Under the pieces are notes generated by a model. It saw nothing but the letters and a program-made list of their open reading frames with translations, was not told the origin of the DNA and did not search any database. A program made the position numbers and the translations under genes. Below are positions 52,926 through 63,296 of a stretch of DNA of 64,000 bases, one piece after another. Origin of the DNA: Domibacillus tundrae (GTDB lineage: Bacteria > Bacillota > Bacilli > Bacillales > Domibacillaceae); contig NZ_LAJA01000001.1 of the NCBI RefSeq assembly GCF_000970675.1, positions 434,001 through 498,000 on the forward strand. The letters run 5' to 3'. Numbering within the stretch: position 1 is the stretch's first letter; the number at the start of each line of letters is the position of its first letter.

Positions 52926-55296
52926 TAAAAAAGCGTTTCAGGATTCGTTTAAAAAGCGGCTGGAGCAATCCTATAGTGTCAGCTTTCAAGAGTCAACACG
53001 TGCTCAGCAGTTTGTCACACTTAGCAGTATGGTGCGGGAACATATTAGCACCGAATGGATTGAGACGAACGAGCGTTATCGGAAAGGCGATAAGCAAGTG
53101 TATTATTTATCCATTGAATTTTTGCTTGGCCGCCTGCTCGGACAAAATTTAATCAATCTTGGTTTATATGAAACGCTTGAAACGTGGCTGGCTGATTTAA
53201 GCATTCCACTTGACGAGCTTGAGGAGATTGAGCCGGATGCCGCGCTTGGAAATGGCGGCCTTGGTCGTCTTGCTGCCTGTTTTTTAGACTCGCTTGCTTC
53301 TTTAAACTTGCCTGGTCACGGATGTGGTATTCGTTATAAACACGGCTTATTTGAGCAAAAAATGGTAGATGGCTTTCAAATGGAGCTGCCAGAAAATTGG
53401 CTTAGTTATGGATATGTCTGGGAAGTACGAAAGTCGGATTTATCGGTAGATGTCCCGTTTTGGGGCAGTGTAGATGTTATTGAACGTGAAGAAGGCACCA
53501 AATTTCGCCACGTAGATGCAGAATATGTAAGGGCAGTTCCGCACGATATGCCAGTTGTTGGTTATGGCGGCGAAACGATCAATACATTGCGTCTATGGAG
53601 TGCGGAAATGTCGACAATGACACCGATGCACGATGTGCTAAAATACAAGCGGGAAACAGAAGCCATCTCTGAATTTTTATACCCGGATGATTCCAATGAC
53701 GAAGGGAAAATTTTGCGCTTAAAACAGCAGTATTTTCTCGTTTCTGCGAGTATTCGCTCGATTTTGCGCCGATTTCTCGGCAATGGCGGTGAGCTGAAGG
53801 ATTTGCATGAACATGTGGCTATTCATATTAACGATACACATCCGGTTTTGGCAATTCCAGAATTGATGCGTTTGTTGTTGGATGAATATCAACTTTCATG
53901 GGATGCCGCATGGTATATTACGGAAAGAACCTTTGCTTATACAAACCATACGACGCTTTCAGAAGCACTGGAACGTTGGCCGATTCGGATTTTCAAGCCA
54001 CTTTTACCGCGCATTTTCATGATCGTAGAAGAAATTAATGAACGGTTTTGTAAAAGTTTGTGGGAAGAGTATCCAGGAGAATGGAATCTAATTGAGAAAA
54101 TGGCGATAGTTGCCAATAGTGAAGTTCGGATGGCACATTTAGCGATTGCCGGCAGCCATAGTGTAAATGGTGTAGCCTGGCTTCATACCGAAATTTTGAA
54201 AAACCGTGAAATGAATGATTTTTATCAATTCCAGCCGGAAAAATTTAATAATAAAACAAACGGGATTACCCATCGCCGCTGGTTGCTAAAAGCGAATCCG
54301 GAATTGACTTCTCTTTTGACAGATACAATTGGTAACGGGTTTCAAAAGGATGCTGCTGAGCTGTCCAAACTTGCACCTTATGCAAACGATTCCGCATTCC
54401 TTGAAAAGCTATGGAATGTAAAAACGAAGCGGAAAGAAATTTTGGCGAAGCGTATTTTTGACCAGAATGGTATTAAAGTCGATCCAACATCTATTTTTGA
54501 TGTACAGGTAAAAAGGCTTCATGCGTACAAGCGACAGCTGTTAAATGTCCTTCATATTTTGGCGCTGTATAATAAAGTAAAAGCCGATTCTTCTTATCAA
54601 ATGGCGCCGCGCACGTTTATTTTCGGTGCCAAAGCATCGCCAGGCTACTTTTATGCGAAGCGGATTATTAAGTTAATTCATTCAGTCGCCGATCTGGTGA
54701 ACAACGATCCAGCAACAAAAGGGCTGATTACGGTTGTCTTTATGGAAAATTACCGTGTTTCGCTTGCGGAAGATATTATTCCGGCGGCGGATCTAAGTGA
54801 ACAAATTTCCACGGCGAGTAAAGAAGCATCAGGTACCGGCAACATGAAATTTATGATGAATGGTGCGCTTACAATGGGGACGCTGGATGGAGCAAACGTG
54901 GAGATTTTAGAACAGACAGGTCCGGATAATATTTTCATTTTTGGGCTGAAAGCGGAAGAAGTTATGGCGTATGATAAAGAAGGCGGCTACCGTTCTATGG
55001 ATTATTATCATCATGATCCGCTTATTCGCCGAACGCTTGACCAGTTGGTGGATGGCACGCTTGATGATAAGGGGCTGTTTGGCGTTATTTACGACTCTCT
55101 GTTAGGGGAAAATGATCAATATTTTGTCTTGAAAGATTTTGAATCGTACCGAAAGGCGCAAGAAGAAGCCGGGCGTATTTATGCAGACGATCCAGAACGA
55201 TGGCGCAAAATGATGGTTCACAATATTAGTGGCTCCGGCATTTTTTCCAGTGACCGGACGATCAAGGAGTATGCGAAAGATATTTGGCACATTTAA
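52915..55296 (+). CDS. glgP: Glycogen phosphorylase
   Basis: This is a 793-residue GT35 phosphorylase releasing glucose-1-phosphate from glycogen. Typical regions are [33 protein letters not shown] (about 110-128), [16 protein letters not shown] (about 304-319), [15 protein letters not shown], and the PLP-binding [20 protein letters not shown] with the lysine near 645. ATG at 52915 is preceded by AGGAGGGAAAG; upstream in-frame sequence lies inside glgA. Last gene of glgBCDAP, followed by a terminator. Confidence 0.95.
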   Translation: MFSDKKAFQDSFKKRLEQSYSVSFQESTRAQQFVTLSSMVREHISTEWIETNERYRKGDKQVYYLSIEFLLGRLLGQNLINLGLYETLETWLADLSIPLDELEEIEPDAALGNGGLGRLAACFLDSLASLNLPGHGCGIRYKHGLFEQKMVDGFQMELPENWLSYGYVWEVRKSDLSVDVPFWGSVDVIEREEGTKFRHVDAEYVRAVPHDMPVVGYGGETINTLRLWSAEMSTMTPMHDVLKYKRETEAISEFLYPDDSNDEGKILRLKQQYFLVSASIRSILRRFLGNGGELKDLHEHVAIHINDTHPVLAIPELMRLLLDEYQLSWDAAWYITERTFAYTNHTTLSEALERWPIRIFKPLLPRIFMIVEEINERFCKSLWEEYPGEWNLIEKMAIVANSEVRMAHLAIAGSHSVNGVAWLHTEILKNREMNDFYQFQPEKFNNKTNGITHRRWLLKANPELTSLLTDTIGNGFQKDAAELSKLAPYANDSAFLEKLWNVKTKRKEILAKRIFDQNGIKVDPTSIFDVQVKRLHAYKRQLLNVLHILALYNKVKADSSYQMAPRTFIFGAKASPGYFYAKRIIKLIHSVADLVNNDPATKGLITVVFMENYRVSLAEDIIPAADLSEQISTASKEASGTGNMKFMMNGALTMGTLDGANVEILEQTGPDNIFIFGLKAEEVMAYDKEGGYRSMDYYHHDPLIRRTLDQLVDGTLDDKGLFGVIYDSLLGENDQYFVLKDFESYRKAQEEAGRIYADDPERWRKMMVHNISGSGIFSSDRTIKEYAKDIWHI

Positions 55297-55332
55297 AAAA
55301 ATCCAGCGGCGGTTACGTCGCTGGATTTTTTT
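55297..55332. terminator. Bidirectional terminator between glgP and yteA
   Basis: AAAAATCCAGCG and CGCTGGATTTTTTT type stem, flanked by A- and T-runs, between convergent genes. Confidence 0.85.
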
Positions 55333-55834
55333 CGTCTTCCTCTTCTTTATACAATTCATTGTAATTTTCTTTGTCTTCACTGAAGTCCGATGGCGTTTCA
55401 GATGTCCCATCGTTTGCTGCGTCACTGAAGCTGTCAATCCCGTCATCCGGGTGAGAGATACGGTCTTCCGGCACGCGGTCAGTCTCGGGAGTCTGATCAG
55501 GAGAGTTCTCAACCGAATAAAGAGTGGTTGGAACAGCCTGTAGCCGTTCAAAAGGAATTTCTTCGCCGCTTTTTTTGCAAATGCCGTATGTACCTTCTTT
55601 CATTGCTGCAAGAGCGGCATCAATTTTTTCGAGTTCCACGCGGCGGTGCTCGTCAAGCGCTTTATCCCGCTCACGCTCATACAGCTCGGTGCCCGTATCG
55701 GCCGGATGATTGGCGTATGAAGACAGGTCACCAACATCTTGATTCTCTTCATCTTGCTCAAGCTGTTCAGTCAGCTGTTGTTTTTGGCGGAGCAGTTCCT
55801 GCTTCAATTCAATCAATTGTTCTTTCGTCAACAT
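55313..55834 (-). CDS. yteA: YteA family sporulation protein (TraR/DksA-like)
   Basis: This 173-residue protein has an N-terminal coiled coil (about 1-30, TKEQLIELKQELLRQKQQL). The DksA/TraR-like core is HPADTGTELYERERDKAL, LEKIDAALAAMKEGTYGICKKSGEEIPFERLQAVPTT (about 70-120), and the C-terminal tail is acidic and disordered. Only one of the four zinc cysteines of DksA remains, as in other YteA proteins, so it probably does not bind zinc. The family is annotated as sporulation-associated in Bacillus. ATG at 55834 is chosen with GATGAGG upstream. Confidence 0.85.
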   Translation of the reverse strand: MLTKEQLIELKQELLRQKQQLTEQLEQDEENQDVGDLSSYANHPADTGTELYERERDKALDEHRRVELEKIDAALAAMKEGTYGICKKSGEEIPFERLQAVPTTLYSVENSPDQTPETDRVPEDRISHPDDGIDSFSDAANDGTSETPSDFSEDKENYNELYKEEEDEKNPAT

Positions 55835-55882
55835 AAGTCGCCTCATCCTTTCATCTATATCTCTCTATAACCGTTTTGTCAT

Positions 55883-55914
55883 AAAAAAAAACCCGATTGG
55901 AAGGATCGGGTTAA
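55883..55914 (-). terminator. Terminator of menA
   Basis: On the minus strand, AACCCGAT and ATCGGGTTTTTTTTT form a stem with an 8-base loop. It begins within the menA stop codon. Confidence 0.8.
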
Positions 55915-56822
55915 AAAAGGTAGCTGATGCATAGGCCGGTTGCTAACAGAAATCCGTAAATCGTGTTTGTCTGCGCAGTCGCTTTCATCGCAGGCATCAT
56001 GTGAAGCGGATTTGATTTTTCTTTAAACCCATTAATGGATTTGATCGCTTTCGGAATACTTAAATATGAAAGAAACAGCCAAAAAGAGCCTAGATCTGTA
56101 AACAATAAAACAATTATCCACAGAAATGCAATGACAAACGAAGCAGCGAGAAGCATAACAGCACGGTCATGGCCAATTAAAATAGCGATCGTTTTCCGTC
56201 CGGCTTCTTTATCGCCAACACGGTCCCGAATATTGTTTGCCAAATTAATGCCACCCACGAGTAAAATAATCGGAACCGAAAATAATACAGCTGTCATTGA
56301 AAGAAAGCCAGTTTGAATGAAAAATGAAATGTAAATAATGACGCCGCCCATAAAAAATCCGGACGCGGCTTCACCAAATGGGGTATAGGCAATTGGAAGC
56401 GGGCCGCCCGTATACAAGTAGCCAACAGCCATGCAGATTAACCCGATTAAGCCAATCCACCAGGAAGAAACGGCGCAAATGTAAATACCAAGCAAAAGAG
56501 CAATGCCAAAGAAAGCAAATGCCATATTCAGCACGGTTTTTGGCTTTACACCGTTCCGGACGATGGCGCCGCCAATGCCAATCGATTTCTCCGTATCGAG
56601 GCCACGCTTAAAATCAAAGTATTCATTAAACATATTTGTTGCTGCCTGGATGAGCAGGGACGCGGTCATCATGGCTAAAAACAAGGGAACGTGCAGGTCT
56701 GTATGCGCAATGGCGAGCGCTGTCCCGAGAAAAACCGGCACGAACGCAGCGGTTAACGTATGAGGCCGCATAAGCTGCCACCATATTTGAAAACCGGTAT
56801 CCGCCGAAGGGGTTTGATTCAT
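55911..56822 (-). CDS. menA: 1,4-dihydroxy-2-naphthoate polyprenyltransferase
   Basis: This 303-residue UbiA-family enzyme with eight or nine membrane helices attaches the isoprenoid chain to DHNA, giving demethylmenaquinone. The first Asp-rich motif NMFNEYFDFKRGLD (about 65-78) and the second DRVGDKEAGRKT (about 197-208) bind the Mg-pyrophosphate. ATG at 56822 is preferred, after GGGAGAGAAGA; an ATG at 56846 has no site. It is divergent from the men operon, which makes its substrate. Confidence 0.93.
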   Translation of the reverse strand: MNQTPSADTGFQIWWQLMRPHTLTAAFVPVFLGTALAIAHTDLHVPLFLAMMTASLLIQAATNMFNEYFDFKRGLDTEKSIGIGGAIVRNGVKPKTVLNMAFAFFGIALLLGIYICAVSSWWIGLIGLICMAVGYLYTGGPLPIAYTPFGEAASGFFMGGVIIYISFFIQTGFLSMTAVLFSVPIILLVGGINLANNIRDRVGDKEAGRKTIAILIGHDRAVMLLAASFVIAFLWIIVLLFTDLGSFWLFLSYLSIPKAIKSINGFKEKSNPLHMMPAMKATAQTNTIYGFLLATGLCISYLF

Positions 56823-57106
56823 TATTCTTCTCTCCCAATCCATCATTGTGAACGATTAAACAAATGTCCTTTATCAAGTGTAGAAAACGGAACCAAAAGT
56901 GTCAATCATTTTTCAATATTGCAGCCGTCCGGAATGTTTTCGGAAAAATCGAACATTGTCATTCAGAAATGAAAATGTGATATAAGTGGTATATAATAAA
57001 GAGTAAAGATAAAGAGCGCGGCATTTGCCGCAACGTCTTAATGCCCTGTAAAATAAGAGGCTAAAGAAGTTTGACCGTATGTGGTCGGCACAATGGAGGG
57101 ATTTCA

Positions 57107-58501
57107 TTGGCTATGATAAAGGGGCATCCGCTTAAAGGGGCCTTTGTTGATTTTATAAATGATATAAACAGTTCGACTTTGTTCAGCTATGTAGAAAAAG
57201 TAGAAAAAGGCGATCCGATCCGTTTTTATGAAAACGGAAAAGAATGGTATAAAGGAGAGCGGTTTTATTTTAAAGACCGCGACGGCGAGCGGATCATTGC
57301 CGGATTGGGAAGTGTCCGGACCATCCAAAGCGCAAGTTTCGGCCGTTTTGCGGATGTGGAATCGCAGTGGGATGCATTTATAGACCGTTCGTCGATACAC
57401 AACCCGTATGATATTTATGGAACAGGTCCTGTCGCATTTGGCGGTTTTTCTTTTGATCCGATGCGGCCTCAAGGAGAAGAATGGTCCCGGTTTGCGCCTT
57501 CTTTTTTTTATGTGCCGGAATTGATGATGACGGTTTATGGTGGTGAAACATATGTGACTGTCAATGTAGTTTGTGAGGACGTGGATTCAAGTCTTTTGTT
57601 TGACCGAATTGAAGAACGAAAGCATGCGATCTTATCGGATATGAAGCGTCCATCTGAAAAAGAAGCGGTGCTGATGGAGCTTCGTGCCGGTAATACAGCT
57701 GCTTGGAAGAAGTCGGTTCAGGCTGCTGTCGATGAAATCGAAACAGATACCGAATTGAAAAAAGTCGTGCTCGCTCGGAAAGTAACAGCGGCTTTTGATG
57801 GAACGGTATCATCTGACCGCATTCTTCGGCGTTTGAATGAAGGACAGCCAGACAGCTTTGTTTTCTCAATTGAAGCAATGGACAGTTGCTTTTTAGGCGC
57901 TTCTCCGGAAAGGCTTGTGAAAAAGCAGTCTCAAATTGTATTGACGACGTGCCTGGCCGGTTCAACTGCCCGTGGTGCAACAGAGCTGGAAGACACAGAA
58001 CTAGCTGAAGCGCTATTGCATGATGACAAAAATCGGATTGAACATGACTATGTTGTGCAAATGATTCGCCAGGAAATGCAGTCGATGTGCCGGCGTGTGA
58101 CGGTACCGGATGCACCGGTCGTCATGAAGGTAAGAGACATCCAGCATTTGTATACACCGGTTGTTGGCGAAGCAAATGAAGAAGATTCGATTTTGCGATT
58201 TGTGGAAACACTTCATCCAACACCTGCATTAGGCGGGCTGCCAGGTGAGAAAGCACTCAGGGTCATTCGTGAGTTAGAAGAAATGGATCGCGGTTTTTAT
58301 GCGGCACCGGTCGGCTGGATGGACTACCGAAAAAATGGCGAGTTTGCCGTCGCTATCCGTTCCGGGCTGATTGTGCAAAATGAAGCCTTTTTATATGCAG
58401 GCTGCGGGGTCGTGCCGGACTCCAATCCGGAAACAGAGCTTGATGAAACAAATATGAAACTGCGGCCGATGCTGCGGGCGATTGGAGGCGGCAATGAGTA
58501 A
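57107..58501 (+). CDS. menF: Isochorismate synthase
   Basis: This is a 464-residue chorismate-utilising enzyme making isochorismate for menaquinone. The C-terminal catalytic domain has KKVVLARK (about 217-224), CFLGASPERLVKK, TCLAGSTARG (about 283-292), HLYTPVVGE and HPTPALGGLPGEKAL (about 368-382), ending with the Mg-binding GCGVVPDSNPETELDE region. A TTG at 57107 is the best start, seven bases after GGAGGG. The upstream spacer contains TATAAG and TATAAT-like -10 elements near 56990 and a GCGGCATTTGCCGC hairpin near 57020. Its end overlaps menD by eight bases. Confidence 0.92.
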   Translation: MAMIKGHPLKGAFVDFINDINSSTLFSYVEKVEKGDPIRFYENGKEWYKGERFYFKDRDGERIIAGLGSVRTIQSASFGRFADVESQWDAFIDRSSIHNPYDIYGTGPVAFGGFSFDPMRPQGEEWSRFAPSFFYVPELMMTVYGGETYVTVNVVCEDVDSSLLFDRIEERKHAILSDMKRPSEKEAVLMELRAGNTAAWKKSVQAAVDEIETDTELKKVVLARKVTAAFDGTVSSDRILRRLNEGQPDSFVFSIEAMDSCFLGASPERLVKKQSQIVLTTCLAGSTARGATELEDTELAEALLHDDKNRIEHDYVVQMIRQEMQSMCRRVTVPDAPVVMKVRDIQHLYTPVVGEANEEDSILRFVETLHPTPALGGLPGEKALRVIRELEEMDRGFYAAPVGWMDYRKNGEFAVAIRSGLIVQNEAFLYAGCGVVPDSNPETELDETNMKLRPMLRAIGGGNE

Positions 58502-60197
58502 CCATCAAGACAATATGACGCAGTATAACGCGCATTTTATCGACAGCCTCGTCCGCTCTGGCGTCAAGGTGGCAGTCATCAGCCCGGGCTCCCGCTCAAC
58601 ACCGATGGCTTTGTTAATGGAAGAGCATCCGCGGCTGCGTACCTTTATTCAAGTAGATGAACGGTCGGCCGGCTTTTTTGCGCTCGGTTTGGCGAAAGCT
58701 TCGCAAAATCCGGTTGCGCTTTTGTGTACGTCGGGCACGGCAGCGGCAAATTACATGCCAGCTGTCGCTGAAGCAAAAATTTCACGGGTTCCGCTTATTG
58801 TATTGACATCGGACCGCCCGCCGGAACTTCGCGACGTTGGCGCACCGCAAACGATTGATCAGCTTCATTTGTATGGACATACGGCAAAATGGTTTGCGGA
58901 AATGGCGATGCCGGAAGCAGCGGAAACGACTTTACAATATGTTCGCACACAAGGCGCGCGCGCTGTGTTTGAATCACTTACTGCCCCCGCTGGACCAGTT
59001 CATTTGAACTTTCCGTACCGGGAGCCGCTGATGCCGGATTATGATGGCGTTTATGAACGAATGTCAATCCCGGCACCAGTCCGGCTGATTTCTGGTAAAA
59101 AAGTGCCGGATCCAATTATGATGGATGACATTGCCCAAGCGGTCCAAGTTGAAAAAGGGCTTATTGTCGCAGGTGAAATCATGAAACCGGGAGCTGCTGC
59201 TGCCATTGTGTCACTTTCCGAAAAAACAGGCTGGCCAATTGTTGCTGACCCGCTTTCGCAGCTTCGGAAAAATGATAAAGTGATCGACAGCTATGACGCT
59301 TTTTTACGCGATGATGAAGTAAAGGACGCATTAAAACCGGAAGCGATTATTCGGTTCGGTGCACTGCCAGTGTCTAAAGCGCTTATGCTCTTTATGAAAC
59401 GCCACCACGATATTCCGCAAGTAATTATCGATGCGGATGGAGGCTGGCGTGATCCGTCACACATCGCAACGCATATGATCAACGTCGATGAATCAGCTTT
59501 TTGCAATGAAATGGCTAATCGGCTGGAGCAGAAGCCATCCGATTGGCACGAAATATGGCAAGACGTGAACGAAGCAGCCCGATCTGAAATGAAAAAAGCG
59601 GAAGGGATGGATGAAGGGGCTTTGTTCCGACGTTTTTTGCAGGCAGTGCCGAACGGTGCTTCTGTTTTTACGGGCAACAGTATGCCGATCCGAGACCTTG
59701 ATTCGTTTTTATTTTCAGGAGAACAAAATGTCCGCCTTCATGGAAATCGCGGTGCGAATGGCATTGATGGACTCGTCTCGACGGCGCTTGGTATTGCAGC
59801 GAGCGGTGAGACTGTTTTTGCTGTCATGGGCGATTTATCTTTTTTCCACGATGTAAACGGACTGCTGGCGGCGAAAATGAACGGCTTGTCGATGACGGTT
59901 CTTATCATGAACAACGATGGCGGCGGTATTTTTTCTTATTTGCCGCAAGCGGGTGAACAAAAGCATTTTGAGAGGCTGTTTGGTACACCGTCCGGCTTAA
60001 AGTTTAATCATGCAGCGGCATTGTATGGCTGTCATTATGTTCCGATTACAAGTGCTGCCCAGCTGGAGAAAGAACTAACGGAAAAACGTGAAGGCGTAAC
60101 CATTTTAGAAGCGTTTACAGACCGGGCAGAAAATACAGCTATTCATCGTAAGCTATGGCAGAATGCAATTGAAGCAGCAAAAAAGGTAATTCAATGA
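58494..60197 (+). CDS. menD: 2-succinyl-5-enolpyruvyl-6-hydroxy-3-cyclohexene-1-carboxylate synthase
   Basis: This is a 567-residue thiamine-diphosphate enzyme that adds succinic semialdehyde-TPP to isochorismate. VISPGSRSTPMALL (about 26-39) and CTSGTAAANYMPAV (about 75-88) are at the N-terminus. The TPP/Mg motif GDLSFFHDVNGL and NNDGGGIFSYLPQ lie near 445-487. ATG at 58494 follows GGAGG by five bases. It overlaps menF by eight bases and menH by four bases. Confidence 0.95.
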   Translation: MSNHQDNMTQYNAHFIDSLVRSGVKVAVISPGSRSTPMALLMEEHPRLRTFIQVDERSAGFFALGLAKASQNPVALLCTSGTAAANYMPAVAEAKISRVPLIVLTSDRPPELRDVGAPQTIDQLHLYGHTAKWFAEMAMPEAAETTLQYVRTQGARAVFESLTAPAGPVHLNFPYREPLMPDYDGVYERMSIPAPVRLISGKKVPDPIMMDDIAQAVQVEKGLIVAGEIMKPGAAAAIVSLSEKTGWPIVADPLSQLRKNDKVIDSYDAFLRDDEVKDALKPEAIIRFGALPVSKALMLFMKRHHDIPQVIIDADGGWRDPSHIATHMINVDESAFCNEMANRLEQKPSDWHEIWQDVNEAARSEMKKAEGMDEGALFRRFLQAVPNGASVFTGNSMPIRDLDSFLFSGEQNVRLHGNRGANGIDGLVSTALGIAASGETVFAVMGDLSFFHDVNGLLAAKMNGLSMTVLIMNNDGGGIFSYLPQAGEQKHFERLFGTPSGLKFNHAAALYGCHYVPITSAAQLEKELTEKREGVTILEAFTDRAENTAIHRKLWQNAIEAAKKVIQ

Positions 60198-60988
60198 TGT
60201 TTTTTTTTCACATAAAAGGAGAGGGAGAACCTGTGCTTTTCTTGCATGGGTTCACCGGAAGCTCCGGCACGTGGGATGGGATGGAAAAGCTTCTCCCATT
60301 TCAACTGATTATGCCGGATCTCGCCGGTCATGGACAGACAACACGCCTTTCAGCCAACCTTGAAGCCGAAGCTGAAGCATTAAAGCAAATGATGGACAAA
60401 ATAGGATTTACAGCTTTTCATCTTGTTGGCTATTCAATGGGCGGGCGGCTGGCTTTGGCTCTGGCACTTCTACACCCTGAAGCTGTCCGCTCTCTCGTCC
60501 TTGAGAGCACTTCACCTGGACTTCAAAACGAGCAGGAACGCGCGGCAAGAAGATCTTCGGATGAGAAGCTGGCGCAAAAGATTGAAAAAGGCGGCATTGC
60601 TTCATTCGTCGATTTTTGGGAAAACATTCCGATGTTTGACTCGCAAAAAGCGTTGTCGGTGCCCATACGGGAAACCATTCGTTCTGAGCGCTTGAAGCAG
60701 TCAATAGAAGGACTTGCATCATCGCTTCGCCAGATGGGAACAGGAAGGCAGCCATCCTACTGGGACCGGCTTTCCGGTCTGAATATGCCTGTATTGCTTC
60801 TCACTGGCACAAAAGATAAAAAGTTTACTGGCATCGCCCGTCAAATGAGCGAATTGATCCCTTTTTGCGAATGGATTGAATTTGATGAAGCCGGTCATGC
60901 AATTCATGTGGAGCAACGTGGAAAATTTGGTACAATAGTAAAGACGTTTTTGTCGAACATAAAAGGAGGAAAAGAAGATGGCAGTTAA
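60194..60988 (+). CDS. menH: 2-succinyl-6-hydroxy-2,4-cyclohexadiene-1-carboxylate synthase
   Basis: This 264-residue alpha/beta hydrolase has the oxyanion loop [11 protein letters not shown] (about 17-27), the nucleophile Ser in [11 protein letters not shown] (about 78-88), and the His in [10 protein letters not shown] (about 235). It eliminates pyruvate from SEPHCHC. The start ATGATG is directly followed by nine T residues (MMFFFH), a homopolymer where slippage or sequencing error could shift the frame. It overlaps menD by four bases and menB by 11 bases. Confidence 0.9.
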   Translation: MMFFFHIKGEGEPVLFLHGFTGSSGTWDGMEKLLPFQLIMPDLAGHGQTTRLSANLEAEAEALKQMMDKIGFTAFHLVGYSMGGRLALALALLHPEAVRSLVLESTSPGLQNEQERAARRSSDEKLAQKIEKGGIASFVDFWENIPMFDSQKALSVPIRETIRSERLKQSIEGLASSLRQMGTGRQPSYWDRLSGLNMPVLLLTGTKDKKFTGIARQMSELIPFCEWIEFDEAGHAIHVEQRGKFGTIVKTFLSNIKGGKEDGS

Positions 60989-61796
60989 TTGGGTAAAAGA
61001 ACGTGAATATGAAGATATTAAGTATGAAACGTATAATGGCATTGCCAAAGTGACGATTAATCGTCCGGAAGTACATAACGCATTTCGTCCGAAAACGGTC
61101 ATGGAAATGATTGATGCATTTGCTCGTGCGCGTGATAATTCAAAAATTGGCGTTATTATTTTAGCAGGAGAAGGTGGAAAAGCATTTTGCTCCGGCGGCG
61201 ACCAGAAAGTGCGCGGGCACGGCGGCTATGTTGGAGAGGATGAGATTCCACGCTTAAATGTGCTCGACTTGCAACGCTTGATCCGTGTCATTCCAAAACC
61301 GGTTATCGCGATGGTAGCGGGTTATGCGATCGGCGGCGGCCACGTGCTTCACGTTGTATGTGATTTAACGATTGCAGCGGACAATGCGGTGTTCGGCCAA
61401 ACAGGTCCAAAAGTCGGCTCATTTGATGCTGGGTATGGTTCAGGTTATCTTGCCCGCATTGTCGGACATAAAAAAGCGCGTGAAATTTGGTTCCTTTGCC
61501 GTCAGTACAACGCACAAGAAGCGCTCGATATGGGTCTTGTCAACACCGTTGTACCGCTTGAAAAGCTGGAAGAAGAAACGGTGCAATGGGCGGAAGAAAT
61601 GCTTGAGAAGAGCCCGACGGCACTTCGCTTTATTAAAGCAGCAATGAACGCGGATACAGATGGCCTTGCAGGACTCCAGCAGTTTGCAGGCGATGCGACA
61701 CTTCTTTATTACACAACGGATGAAGCAAAAGAAGGACGCGATTCATTTAAAGAAAAACGCGATCCGGACTTCGGCCAATTCCCGAGATTTCCGTAA
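60978..61796 (+). CDS. menB: 1,4-dihydroxy-2-naphthoyl-CoA synthase
   Basis: This 272-residue crotonase-family enzyme closes the naphthalene ring of o-succinylbenzoyl-CoA. [17 protein letters not shown] (about 24-40), [18 protein letters not shown] (about 69-86), [19 protein letters not shown] (about 112-130) and [21 protein letters not shown] (about 143-163) are highly conserved MenB segments. AAAGGAGGAAAAGAAG precedes ATG 60978. A hairpin with T-run follows before menE. Confidence 0.96.
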   Translation: MAVNWVKEREYEDIKYETYNGIAKVTINRPEVHNAFRPKTVMEMIDAFARARDNSKIGVIILAGEGGKAFCSGGDQKVRGHGGYVGEDEIPRLNVLDLQRLIRVIPKPVIAMVAGYAIGGGHVLHVVCDLTIAADNAVFGQTGPKVGSFDAGYGSGYLARIVGHKKAREIWFLCRQYNAQEALDMGLVNTVVPLEKLEEETVQWAEEMLEKSPTALRFIKAAMNADTDGLAGLQQFAGDATLLYYTTDEAKEGRDSFKEKRDPDFGQFPRFP

Positions 61797-61804
61797 GCAA
61801 TAAG

Positions 61805-61838
61805 AAAAAGGGTGTCCACTTTATGGACACTCTTTTTT
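61805..61838 (+). terminator. Hairpin with T-run between menB and menE
   Basis: AAAAAGGGTGTCCA and TGGACACTCTTTTTT form a strong stem inside an otherwise overlapping operon. It may attenuate menEC relative to menFDHB. Confidence 0.8.
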
Positions 61839-61850
61839 CAGGTGGAAAGG

Positions 61851-63296
61851 ATGATGGTAATGAATATGCCGAACTGGCTGAAGCAGCGCGCTTTTTTAAC
61901 ACCAGATCGGAGCGCGCTTGTTTTCAATGAACAAAAATGGACGTTCTCCCAGCTGTTCGATGAAACACGCCGGACAGCAGACCGATTATATTCAGCAGGT
62001 ATTAAAAAGGGTGACTATTGCGGTATACTGGCAGCAAACCGGCCTGAAACCGTATTTACTATATATGCGCTCCAGCAGATTGGTGCGACGGCTGTTATGT
62101 TGAACAGCCGGCTGACAACGGATGAAATCGCCTGGCAGCTTCATGATGCGAAGGCGGTTTATTTGCTGTACGATCAGGAACACACTGAAAAAGCACAGCT
62201 TATTTCCAGAGTGCGGTCTTTTTGCATAACCGGCATTGAGGGCGTTGCACCTGCTGAAACACGTCAGACATTTTCCTTGGATGAAACATGTTCCATTATG
62301 TATACATCAGGTACGACCGGCCGCCCAAAAGGAGTCATTCAAACGTATGGAAATCATTATATGAGTGCTACGGCTTCCGCGCTAAACCTTGGTCTTCATT
62401 CAGATGACACCTGGCTTTGTGCTGTGCCCCTTTTTCATATTTCGGGCTATTCAATTCTGATGAAAAGTGTACTGTATGGCATGGAAGTACACTTAATGGG
62501 AAAATTTGAACCAGAACGTGTGAATCAACTGTTGAAATCAGGTAATGTAACAATGATGTCTGTCGTGACGGCGATGCTTTCAGCGATGCTGCATGAGCTG
62601 GAGGGTGATTACAGTTCTCGTCTGCGCTGTATGCTTCTTGGCGGCGGGCCGGCGCCTGTTCCCATTCTTGAAGCATGTAAAGCGAAAGGAATTCCCGTTT
62701 TCCAAACGTACGGCATGACTGAAACAGCGTCCCAAATTGTTACACTTACGCCAGAAGATTCACTTCGAAAGCTCGGTTCAGCAGGAAAGCCATTATTTCC
62801 GTGTGCGGTCAAAATTGACAGAGCAGATGAAGGTGAAATTCTGGTAAGTGGTCCAAATGTGACACCGGGCTATTTAAATCGTCCAGAGGCCAATAAACAA
62901 GCTTTTCAACATGGCTGGTTTCGAACGGGCGATATTGGCCGTCTCGATGAAGATGGTTTTTTATATGTGCTGGACCGTCGCTCCGACTTAATCATTTCCG
63001 GAGGAGAAAATATTTATCCAGCTGAGATTGAGTCTGTGCTGACTGGACATCCAGCGATTCTTGAAGCGGGCGTCACCGGTGTGCCAAATGACCAATGGGG
63101 AAGCGTGCCGGCCGCTTTTTATGTAAACAAAGAACCGATTTCTGAAGAAGAACTAATCGATTTTTGCCGGGAAAAGCTGGCCCGCTATAAAGTACCCGCT
63201 TATTTTGTGAAAGTGGACACACTGCCAAAAAATGCTGCAAACAAGCTGCTTCGGCGTGAGCTGGCGAAGCAATGGAGTGGACAGGATGAAGATTAA
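61851..63296 (+). CDS. menE: o-Succinylbenzoate-CoA ligase
   Basis: This adenylate-forming enzyme of about 481 residues activates o-succinylbenzoate with ATP and CoA for MenB. The P-loop-like motif is MYTSGTTGRPKGV (about 147-159), with FQTYGMTETAS (about 283-293), WFRTGDIGRLDEDGF (about 357-371) and the C-terminal PKNAANKLLRRELAKQ with the catalytic Lys. Start choice is uncertain: four ATGs (61851, 61854, 61860, 61866) follow GGTGGAAAGG. The stop overlaps the start of menC. Confidence 0.93.
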   Translation: MMVMNMPNWLKQRAFLTPDRSALVFNEQKWTFSQLFDETRRTADRLYSAGIKKGDYCGILAANRPETVFTIYALQQIGATAVMLNSRLTTDEIAWQLHDAKAVYLLYDQEHTEKAQLISRVRSFCITGIEGVAPAETRQTFSLDETCSIMYTSGTTGRPKGVIQTYGNHYMSATASALNLGLHSDDTWLCAVPLFHISGYSILMKSVLYGMEVHLMGKFEPERVNQLLKSGNVTMMSVVTAMLSAMLHELEGDYSSRLRCMLLGGGPAPVPILEACKAKGIPVFQTYGMTETASQIVTLTPEDSLRKLGSAGKPLFPCAVKIDRADEGEILVSGPNVTPGYLNRPEANKQAFQHGWFRTGDIGRLDEDGFLYVLDRRSDLIISGGENIYPAEIESVLTGHPAILEAGVTGVPNDQWGSVPAAFYVNKEPISEEELIDFCREKLARYKVPAYFVKVDTLPKNAANKLLRRELAKQWSGQDED

